A stretch of DNA of 5,431 nt from Desulfurococcales archaeon. GTDB taxonomy: Archaea; Thermoproteota; Thermoprotei_A; Sulfolobales; WANQ01. Shown here one piece after another: positions 1 to 4,756 of this stretch; the first letter of the stretch is position 1; every line of letters starts with the position of its first letter. The position numbers and the translations under genes are program-made. The DNA lies in contig JALUDQ010000061.1 of assembly GCA_027043985.1 (NCBI GenBank), positions 1 to 5,431 on the forward strand. Direction: 5' to 3'. A model generated the notes under the pieces. It did no database searches, was not told the DNA's origin, and saw only the letters and a list, made by a program, of their open reading frames with translations.

Positions 1-771
1 AGCAGCCCTCCTCTTCCTTCCAGTAACGGTGGCTATCTCTAGCCATCCCCTCTTAGCCGCTTCTTCCTCGCTAAGCTCGCCTGGTAGTGGTCCACCGCCA
101 ACACGTGTTACATAGGATTTGAATACTACTATTATCTCGCCAGCGTGCTTGGGCCCCAATCCTGCTTCACTTAACACGGCTGAAGCAGTTGTATCACGAC
201 TAGTCACATAAGGGTATTCTCCGTGGAGAAGGCTAAGGTAGAAGCCCTGTGTACCCTCCAATAATATTTTCTCGCCTCGTTCAACTACCTCTAAGAGTTC
301 GCTTACTACATCTCCTACATAGTCTCTTAGCTCTGCGTAGTATTTTGCTAGTTTTAGTTTACGCATAACTCTATCAGCCATAGCAGCGCCAACACCTTGA
401 CCCGTAGTCCCAACGACTTTTACGAGAAACTCGTCTCTCAGCTCTTGTTCGCGGTGGCGCTGCTCGATGACGCCAGCCCTATAGTCTATTCTAAGCCTAC
501 TACTACACTTAGTCTCTTCGAGTTCTCTCCAAAGGACGTCGAGTCTTATGAGAGAACCAGGGGCTAATCGGAGCCTCGTATTAGGGTTTATGAATGCTGA
601 TGGTATGAGGCGTAGCTTCCACCTACGTCCCCCATATACTACGGTGTGACCCGCGTTAACGCTTCCAACTCGAACCGCTATAGAGTAATCATCTTTTAAG
701 CCGAGATAAGCTGCTATCTTACCCTTTCCTTCATCACCATAGAAGCCTCCTACAACAATAGTTGCAGACAA
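1..771 (-). CDS. purA: Adenylosuccinate synthetase, C-terminal end cut by window edge
   Basis: This enzyme joins IMP and aspartate using GTP to make adenylosuccinate, the first committed step from IMP to AMP, in the cytoplasm. The reading frame is open for 257 codons from 771 to the left edge. Visible family motifs are the GTP-binding loop GDEGKGK (residues 12-18), NAGHT (39-43, with the catalytic His42), GTTGQG (121-126), EGTQG (172-176), TSRDTT (190-195), VGGGPLP (224-230) and TGRKRR (250-255). These come in the canonical order. The spacing fits the short archaeal form of about 340 residues rather than the roughly 430-residue bacterial form, so about 80 residues, including the guanine-recognition motif, should lie beyond the edge. 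The start is TTG at 771: a TAG codon in the same frame lies directly upstream (772-774) and the glycine-rich loop begins only about ten residues later. The Shine-Dalgarno match is weak. The call is secure. Confidence 0.96.
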   Translation of the reverse strand, partial: MSATIVVGGFYGDEGKGKIAAYLGLKDDYSIAVRVGSVNAGHTVVYGGRRWKLRLIPSAFINPNTRLRLAPGSLIRLDVLWRELEETKCSSRLRIDYRAGVIEQRHREQELRDEFLVKVVGTTGQGVGAAMADRVMRKLKLAKYYAELRDYVGDVVSELLEVVERGEKILLEGTQGFYLSLLHGEYPYVTSRDTTASAVLSEAGLGPKHAGEIIVVFKSYVTRVGGGPLPGELSEEEAAKRGWLEIATVTGRKRRAA

Positions 772-808
772 CTATTTCCCGAGAAAACAATATTTGGCTG
801 GCTACGAG

Positions 809-817
809 GATTTAAGT
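809..817 (-). promoter_or_regulatory. Candidate box A (TATA) promoter element for purA
   Basis: On the minus strand the sequence reads AAAACTTAAATCC. ACTTAAATC resembles a crenarchaeal box A preceded by A-rich bases that could serve as a BRE. Its centre is about 42 bases before the TTG start, which would put transcription initiation near 787 and give a leader of about 15 bases. A promoter here fits with purA being transcribed separately from mdh. This is a motif match only. Confidence 0.4.
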
Positions 818-828
818 TTTATTGCGTG

Positions 829-898
829 TTAAAAAATAGTTGACATAGTAGAACGTCTATATGGGAGTATAGAGGGGCCGAAAAGGAGAACCCTCTAT
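829..898 (-). terminator. Inverted repeats plus T6 tract after mdh (candidate terminator)
   Basis: An 8-base perfect inverted repeat, ATAGAGGG (869-876) with CCCTCTAT (891-898), flanks a 14-base loop and includes the mdh stop codon. A second inverted repeat, TCTATA (856-861) with TATAGA (868-873), has a 6-base loop and shares bases with the first, so only one stem can form at a time. Further downstream in the mdh direction is a run of six T residues (831-836 on the minus strand). Archaeal termination depends mainly on T tracts, so the T6 run is the most likely 3' end and the stems may help or may protect the transcript end. The inverted repeats are seen directly; the function is inferred. Confidence 0.45.
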
Positions 899-1848
899 TT
901 CTTCTCAAGAGCTTCTAAGTGGCTTACAGCTCTTAAATAAGTCTCATACACTGCCTTTGCTGCACGGTGTATTGCTTCTTTTTCTGGACGTGGTAGTAGC
1001 TGGTATAGGCTTGGACCTATCCTCCACCCTAGTTTACGTGGAATACTAACACATACCTCTACTGGTATGTCGGGGAAGTTTGTTGGAGCGGCTACACTTA
1101 GATAAGTATCTTCTGATAACACTATCGCCCTCACAATATCTCTAAAAGCAGAAGCCGGGCCATACTCTGTTGCACCCATACCCTCTATTATGACCTTGCT
1201 TGAAACGTTTTTAACATACCATTCAACTCCTTTCTTATCTAATACCATGTTTTTCTTCTCAAAGTATTCTTCTACTGGAACACCATTAACACGTACCGTG
1301 CTCCAGAGAATGACTGCTTCTTCTCCATGTTCTCCCCCCACATAGCCTTCAACTCTAGTAAAAGATGCTCCAGCGTGTTCCGCCATTATTGTACGGAATC
1401 TGAGTGTCTCCAGGTGGGTGCCCGTGCTTATAACGAATTCTTCCCCACTAACTTGCTTGAATAATGTTGCCATAGCATCTACGGGGTTAGTTACTATAAC
1501 GTATCTCGCCCCACGATTATTCTTTGGAACAACCTCAGCGATATACCTGATTATCTCAGCATTACGCCCAGCAAGATCACGTCTACTAATCCTCTCTCCA
1601 GGCTTACGCGGATAACCAGCCGAAACTACGACTACATCAGCACCACTAAGGTCTTCATCTCGATCAAACCAGTTTACCTTAACATCTATCCTATTACTTA
1701 CTGCTGCATGCTTAAGTTCTTCAGCAAAAGCCCTCGCCAATCCAGGTTTTATGTCTACAACACTAATCTCATCAAATAATCGAGTCAACAATAGAGTGTA
1801 GGCTGTAGGCCTACCAACTCTACCAGTACCTATAACAGCTAAGTGCAA
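895..1848 (-). CDS. mdh: Malate dehydrogenase (lactate/malate dehydrogenase family, NAD type)
   Basis: This 317-residue cytoplasmic oxidoreductase is predicted to interconvert malate and oxaloacetate. The N-terminal Rossmann fold shows GTGRVG (7-12), and Asp32 at the end of the second strand favours NAD over NADP. The substrate loop reads PRKPG (80-84): Arg81 sits where lactate dehydrogenases carry Gln102, which points to malate. NPVDAM (121-126) is the conserved cofactor and substrate strand, Arg150 is the substrate-binding arginine, and GGEHGE (171-176) carries the catalytic His174. The residue paired with the catalytic histidine is Glu147 rather than the usual Asp. I recall the same Glu in Sulfolobus-type enzymes, so it is probably lineage-typical. 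The loop after PRKPG (GERISRRDL) seems two residues longer than usual. The start is TTG at 1848: no other start lies between it and the in-frame TAA at 1873-1875, and the Rossmann strand begins immediately. Length is normal for the family. Malate is preferred to lactate as substrate, but this has not been tested. Confidence 0.93.
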   Translation of the reverse strand: MHLAVIGTGRVGRPTAYTLLLTRLFDEISVVDIKPGLARAFAEELKHAAVSNRIDVKVNWFDRDEDLSGADVVVVSAGYPRKPGERISRRDLAGRNAEIIRYIAEVVPKNNRGARYVIVTNPVDAMATLFKQVSGEEFVISTGTHLETLRFRTIMAEHAGASFTRVEGYVGGEHGEEAVILWSTVRVNGVPVEEYFEKKNMVLDKKGVEWYVKNVSSKVIIEGMGATEYGPASAFRDIVRAIVLSEDTYLSVAAPTNFPDIPVEVCVSIPRKLGWRIGPSLYQLLPRPEKEAIHRAAKAVYETYLRAVSHLEALEKK

Positions 1849-1871
1849 GACACATAACGCCTCTGCAAAGA

Positions 1872-1880
1872 GTTATACAG
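1872..1880 (-). promoter_or_regulatory. Candidate box A for mdh
   Basis: The minus strand reads CTGTATAAC, centred about 28 bases before the TTG start at 1848. At usual archaeal spacing this places initiation at or within a couple of bases of the start codon, so mdh would be read from a leaderless mRNA. The absence of a well-placed Shine-Dalgarno sequence agrees with that. A second AT-rich candidate (CTATATTAG, about 1910-1919) lies further upstream. Confidence 0.35.
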
Positions 1881-2041
1881 AGAATCCACGTAGTACTAGG
1901 AATATGAGGCTAATATAGAATACGCATTGGAGACAACGGTATATTGTAATTAGAAACACTAACATCTTAATTATAAGTTTTGGATAAGATTTTTGAAACG
2001 TTCACAAACTCATCGTTTACGAGTATTAATATGTGAGGTAC

Positions 2042-2049
2042 ACTTTTAA
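2042..2049 (+). promoter_or_regulatory. Candidate box A for the secreted-protein gene
   Basis: CTTTTAAA is close to the ideal crenarchaeal box A. Initiation about 26 bases downstream would fall near 2072, giving a leader of about 35 bases that contains the GGTGAGG ribosome-binding site. An alternative AT-rich element, CATATAGTATA (about 2070-2080), would instead place initiation near the upstream GTG at 2099. Confidence 0.5.
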
Positions 2050-2098
2050 ACTTAGAAAACAAATCTTAACATATAGTATAAGAAGCAGAGTACCATAG

Positions 2099-2105
2099 GT
2101 GAGGG
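2099..2105 (+). promoter_or_regulatory. Shine-Dalgarno site GGTGAGG that decides the start of the secreted-protein gene
   Basis: GGTGAGG complements the 3' end of archaeal 16S rRNA (consensus GGAGGTGATC) and sits two bases before the GTG at 2108. The only other in-frame candidate, GTG at 2099, lies inside this site and has no comparable site of its own upstream. The gap to 2108 is shorter than ideal, so the evidence favours 2108 without settling it. Confidence 0.45.
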
Positions 2106-2107
2106 CC

Positions 2108-2683
2108 GTGAAGACCCGAAAGCTTTTAAAGGTGCTGGCTCTACCACTAACGTTACTCCTAATAGCAGTGCCATTGGCCTATGCTGGTGTTATAGTATCC
2201 TATCCCATCAACGGTACAGTAAACTATGTCACACCTACAATAGAGTTTGCTGGCGGTAGCAACGCCAACCAGACAGGCTTAGGCGGGAACACTATCAGTG
2301 TTACAATAGGACCCAACAAGACTTCAGCTACCTTTAATATCCACATAACCTATCAAACAGTAGAATACCATGATATACTAGTGATAAGAAATACTGACAC
2401 CGCAAACGCCTACTGGATAGGATTTAGTTCAACTAACACATTACCCGCTCAAGTATATAATGCCACACTACTAATAACGGATGATACAGGTGCCAAGATC
2501 GCAAGCTACGACTTACTAACTGGCGGCTGGAGCGGTTGGCTGTTCCAGATACCGGGTAATACTACGTATCATATTAACCTAATATTCAAGATGAGTGAGG
2601 GACAACCATTACCAACGACAGCGGCAAGTATATCGTTGAAACTCTACTGGAGTAACAGCAATACTGAAACACCCTTCGAGTAA
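2108..2683 (+). CDS. Secreted beta-rich protein with signal peptide; candidate surface-filament subunit
   Basis: I do not recognise a named family with certainty. From GTG 2108 the protein has 191 residues; a start at GTG 2099 would add three. It begins MKTRKLLK, followed by a hydrophobic stretch rich in Leu, Ala and Val and then a signal peptidase I type site, AYA before Gly-Val (residues 24-26), leaving a mature chain of about 165 residues. The mature part is rich in Thr, Asn, Ser, Ile and Tyr, has no cysteine and has five N-glycosylation sequons (NGT, NQT, NKT, NAT, NTT). Alternating strands, a late PGNTTYHINLIF segment and a terminal SISLKLYWS strand are reminiscent of TasA/camelysin-like beta-sandwich subunits, including archaeal bundling pilins and threads, in which an N-terminal strand fills the next subunit. 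It has no type IV pilin peptide. Two membrane-protein genes follow. Secretion is well supported; filament formation is inference. Other options are an S-layer-associated or adhesion protein. Confidence 0.75.
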   Translation: MKTRKLLKVLALPLTLLLIAVPLAYAGVIVSYPINGTVNYVTPTIEFAGGSNANQTGLGGNTISVTIGPNKTSATFNIHITYQTVEYHDILVIRNTDTANAYWIGFSSTNTLPAQVYNATLLITDDTGAKIASYDLLTGGWSGWLFQIPGNTTYHINLIFKMSEGQPLPTTAASISLKLYWSNSNTETPFE

Positions 2684-2702
2684 CCTATCTATTAATAAAA
2701 TA

Positions 2703-2729
2703 TTTTTTATATAATCATAGAATATTTTT
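2703..2729 (+). terminator. T-tract terminator or attenuator after the secreted-protein gene
   Basis: Two T runs (T6 at 2703-2708 and T5 at 2725-2729) follow the TAA stop within 50 bases, in a nearly pure AT spacer. Such tracts end or attenuate archaeal transcripts. Partial termination here would let an abundant secreted subunit outnumber the downstream membrane proteins. The same bases also resemble a promoter. Confidence 0.4.
2706..2714 (+). promoter_or_regulatory. Candidate box A for the anchored envelope protein gene (leaderless)
   Basis: TTTATATAA is centred about 27 bases before the ATG at 2737, which is the normal distance from an archaeal box A to the transcription start. No Shine-Dalgarno sequence precedes the ATG. 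Together these suggest a leaderless mRNA starting at or next to the ATG, independent of the upstream gene. Confidence 0.45.
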
Positions 2730-2736
2730 CTCCTAG

Positions 2737-3480
2737 ATGATCACGATGGTCTCTGAACGAGTCGTTAGGGTTGTTACCGACTATGTTATTGTATACGGTA
2801 TACCTATAGTTGTTGTAGCACTAATGGTTCTCGTAGTTAATGTCTACTCGCCTCTCATGAACGCCGCTCCTCCCGCTATTCCTCAACCAATAATACAGTA
2901 TTTTAAATACGAGATATACGATAATAATAGCACTATTGTATTATATTTTAACACAAAGAACATCGAGTTCATAGGGATTCAGAATACTAGCCTAAGTATT
3001 AGTGGAAAAAAGATTACTCCTCTGAGGACAAGCTTTAGAGCCGATAAACTATTCATTGAAGTTGAGCCCCGTGTCTTGAAATATGCTTGTATAGAAGGCA
3101 AGTATATTGATATATCTTTTACTGGTTTGGTTCACTACCTTAACTCTACTGCACTGTTTAAATCCTATGGTATAAGAATAGTCTATTCATGCCACATAAG
3201 AGTAAGTGTTAAGGATATGGGAACATATATTATGGTTTCTGTTGAGGGGCCCTCATGGATTATTAGTGAAGGATTTGGAATGAATATTAGTGTTAGATTG
3301 TATTCTAGGTCTCCTACTGGTGCAATAAAACTAGTTGATAATACTAGTATATCAATAGTTTACAGTGGGATACCAGTAATCGTACCAGTAGAACCCCATA
3401 GCTTTGGTTATGTTTTTGTAGAGTACATGCAGAATGGTAGAAAAGTTAGGGAGGGATTCTATGTTGAGCCAGAGAAATAG
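2737..3480 (+). CDS. Membrane-anchored envelope protein with extracellular beta domain, unknown function
   Basis: I do not recognise this 247-residue protein. One hydrophobic segment (about residues 16-37) follows a short N-terminus containing Arg8 and Arg11, so it probably acts as an uncleaved anchor with the rest outside the cell. A proline-rich linker (AAPPAIPQP, about 43-51) leads into a domain of alternating beta strands (about 52-247). It has exactly two cysteines (118 and 152), suited to a disulfide, and six N-glycosylation sequons, both signs of an extracellular location. There are no catalytic motifs; in particular it is not a signal peptidase. The ATG at 2737 fits leaderless initiation; ATG 2746 is the alternative and removes three residues. 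The next gene overlaps its end by 20 bases, so the two are almost certainly cotranscribed. It could anchor, cap or help assemble the secreted protein encoded upstream, but that rests only on position. Confidence 0.8.
   Translation: MITMVSERVVRVVTDYVIVYGIPIVVVALMVLVVNVYSPLMNAAPPAIPQPIIQYFKYEIYDNNSTIVLYFNTKNIEFIGIQNTSLSISGKKITPLRTSFRADKLFIEVEPRVLKYACIEGKYIDISFTGLVHYLNSTALFKSYGIRIVYSCHIRVSVKDMGTYIMVSVEGPSWIISEGFGMNISVRLYSRSPTGAIKLVDNTSISIVYSGIPVIVPVEPHSFGYVFVEYMQNGRKVREGFYVEPEK
3449..3455 (+). promoter_or_regulatory. Strong Shine-Dalgarno site inside the preceding gene
   Basis: GGGAGGG lies five bases before ATG 3461 and inside the coding sequence of the anchored envelope protein. It is the best ribosome-binding site in the window and selects ATG 3461 over the upstream in-frame ATG at 3434, which has no such site. 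Confidence 0.8.
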
Positions 3481-4048
3481 GTATGTCTTCTACTTCTTTA
3501 TACTCCGATATATTGTTCCACTGGTTCTCGCTACTACTTCTGGTGTAGCGTACTTTCTAGTCATATCAATGCCTTGGATAGAGGTAAATGGTGCTGTAAA
3601 CATATTGATTTCACCTTCATCGACCTACATAGTCTATATGGGTTATAGACTAGTTCACTTGGGTCTCGATGCTGCAATGGACTTAGCGAGATACACTGGT
3701 TTCCTCGTTATAGCTGTTAATCTATTGCTTGGCTTTACGCACTTACCGATTATTAGCCATAGAGCTAGAGCTAGTATAGCTTATACGGCTATAGTTGTAT
3801 CCTTTATCTATAGTTTCGTTATTGTGCCAAACCTCTATAACCGTGTACTAGGTATGCTGAGAGGACTAGGGGTATTAGGAACAAGTAAGCTGAGCATTGA
3901 TGCGGGCTCGGGTCTCATAGTGCTCGGTGTATTAGATATAGTAAGGTATAATCCACACTTTGTAGCCCAAGCAGCCTTCCTATTCACACTAGCTTCTGTT
4001 GGATACGTGTTCTGGGAACTATACAGTATTGAGGCTAGTAGACCCTAG
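3461..4048 (+). CDS. Four-helix integral membrane protein, unknown function
   Basis: This protein has 195 residues from ATG 3461. Four hydrophobic segments are clear, at about residues 17-37, 78-98, 105-123 and 167-187. A basic N-terminus (RNR) and a basic loop between helices 2 and 3 (HRARA, 100-104) predict both ends inside and two outer loops: 38-77, containing PWIEVNG, and 124-166, containing DAGSGL. It has no cysteine, no transporter signature and no protease or peptidase motif, and I do not recognise the family. The start is chosen for its GGGAGGG site; ATG 3434 would add nine polar residues and lengthen the overlap. Its reading frame overlaps the previous gene by 20 bases, which suggests translational coupling. 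Its stop lies within the tail of the convergent HD gene. It may be an export, assembly or anchoring partner of the two envelope proteins upstream; this is inferred from operon position only. Confidence 0.82.
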   Translation: MLSQRNRYVFYFFILRYIVPLVLATTSGVAYFLVISMPWIEVNGAVNILISPSSTYIVYMGYRLVHLGLDAAMDLARYTGFLVIAVNLLLGFTHLPIISHRARASIAYTAIVVSFIYSFVIVPNLYNRVLGMLRGLGVLGTSKLSIDAGSGLIVLGVLDIVRYNPHFVAQAAFLFTLASVGYVFWELYSIEASRP

Positions 4049-4658
4049 ATTCCTCAAGATCTCTTTCTAATTCTCTTAGGAATTCCTCGAGGAATCTATG
4101 GCGTCTTTCAGCTATTCTAGCTGATTCCTCCAAGTATAATAGTTCTTTGAGCTTCAATAATTTTTCATGGAAGTGCTTTATCTTATCCTCTATTGTTTCT
4201 CTACACTCTCCTCCAAGCATAAAGGCTCTAACAACACCTATAGCCCCAATAGCATCTAGTTTATCGGCATCGCTTAAGATCATTGCCTCTAGACTCTCTG
4301 GCTTCTTGTTTAATGAGAAGCTATGGGATAATATTATTTCTTCAACTCTACCTATAAAGTCTTCATTATAACCCATTGCTTTTAATAGATGCTTAGCTAG
4401 CCTAGCACTAATAACCGCGTGGTGTTCGCCATAGTCTTCTTCAAAGCGTCTCCCAATATCGTGTAATAGGGTTGCTACGACTAGGGCCTCCAAGTCTATT
4501 CTATCACGATACTTCTCCGATAACCTTAAAACAAGGCCCAAAACCCTTTCTACGTGAGGCCAACCGTGAACAGGATCCTTACCCATAACAATCTTAGATA
4601 ACTCATATATTGTTCTTATACTATGGTTTTCCAGTAGGCTTTTAAACATATTCTCCAC
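4035..4658 (-). CDS. HD-superfamily metal-dependent phosphohydrolase (YedJ/YpgQ-like)
   Basis: This 207-residue soluble protein carries the complete HD signature: His35 in HGWPHVERV, the His66-Asp67 pair in LLHDIGR, and Asp132 in SDADKLDAIGA. These four are the usual metal ligands. Further conserved histidines are His79/His80 and His112 (ILSHSFS). The GAIGVVRAF stretch and the charged helical C-terminus (about 157-203, with HFHEKLL) match the COG1418 group that includes E. coli YedJ and Bacillus YpgQ; YpgQ is reported to cleave nucleoside triphosphates to monophosphate and pyrophosphate. The substrate here cannot be read from sequence. The start is GTG 4658, close to where a box A would start a leaderless mRNA. 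ATG 4649, preceded by GGAG at a short distance, is an alternative and removes three residues. It converges on the membrane-protein gene with a 14-base overlap of the coding ends. Nothing ties it functionally to its neighbours. Confidence 0.9.
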   Translation of the reverse strand: MENMFKSLLENHSIRTIYELSKIVMGKDPVHGWPHVERVLGLVLRLSEKYRDRIDLEALVVATLLHDIGRRFEEDYGEHHAVISARLAKHLLKAMGYNEDFIGRVEEIILSHSFSLNKKPESLEAMILSDADKLDAIGAIGVVRAFMLGGECRETIEDKIKHFHEKLLKLKELLYLEESARIAERRHRFLEEFLRELERDLEESRVY

Positions 4659-4681
4659 GTGTCTATTCTCGTTGTTAGAAA

Positions 4682-4690
4682 CCTATTTAA
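4682..4690 (-). promoter_or_regulatory. Candidate box A for the HD phosphohydrolase gene
   Basis: On the minus strand TTAAATAGG, preceded by AAT, is centred about 28 bases before the GTG at 4658. That spacing predicts transcription starting at or within two or three bases of the start codon. It is a motif and spacing match only. Confidence 0.4.
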
Positions 4691-4720
4691 TTAGTATCTG
4701 CATATTATCTGCTTAGAACC

Positions 4721-4730
4721 ATATTTAAAG
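4721..4730 (+). promoter_or_regulatory. Candidate box A for the rightmost gene
   Basis: ATATTTAAAG is a good box A match on the plus strand, 27-36 bases before the TTG start at 4757. Predicted initiation is around 4745-4751, giving a very short leader. It is back to back with the promoter of the HD gene in a 98-base divergent region. Confidence 0.45.
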
Positions 4731-4744
4731 CCGGGCTAGTTTTA

Positions 4745-4750
4745 GAGGGT
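4745..4750 (+). promoter_or_regulatory. Shine-Dalgarno site supporting the TTG start at 4757
   Basis: GAGGGT sits six bases before TTG 4757, an ideal distance. The nearby ATG at 4752 is in another frame and meets a stop after two codons, so it is not the start. The site therefore supports TTG as the initiator. Confidence 0.6.
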
Positions 4751-4756
4751 AATGAT

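Larger units (their letters stand above)
1849..2098. other. Divergent intergenic region, no gene seen
   Basis: This AT-rich stretch separates mdh (leftward) from the secreted-protein gene (rightward). I found only very short start-to-stop frames, no RNA gene and no repeat array. It must hold promoters for both directions. The near-palindrome CTTAATTATAAG (about 1967-1978) and the short inverted repeat TCGT-TT-ACGA (about 2013-2022) are too weak to call as operators. Confidence 0.6.

Noticed and set aside
1418..1615. A 65-codon plus-strand open frame
   Set aside because: It lies entirely opposite the well-supported malate dehydrogenase gene, has no recognisable motif and no promoter or ribosome-binding site of note.
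2191..2220. Horizontal transfer or a mobile element around the secreted-protein gene
   Set aside because: No transposase, integrase, terminal repeats or tRNA attachment site is visible, and its codon style is close to that of its neighbours.
2108..2683. Pyrodictium cannula protein (CanA type)
   Set aside because: Secretion and beta-rich character would fit, but I see no clear sequence match to the CanA sequence I remember, so I kept a general description.
2737..4048. SipW-like signal peptidase, expected beside TasA-like subunits
   Set aside because: Neither membrane protein has the Ser-Met catalytic motif or the later conserved blocks of signal peptidase I, so a general peptidase elsewhere must process the secreted protein.
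4082..4095. Perfect 14-base palindrome ATTCCTCGAGGAAT, considered as an operator or recombination site
   Set aside because: It is inside the HD gene and encodes part of a repeated Leu-Glu-Glu helix (FLEEFL), which readily creates such symmetry. It occurs once.
4147..4371. A 74-codon plus-strand open frame
   Set aside because: It lies inside the HD phosphohydrolase gene on the other strand and has low-complexity Ser/Ile-rich content typical of an antisense shadow.
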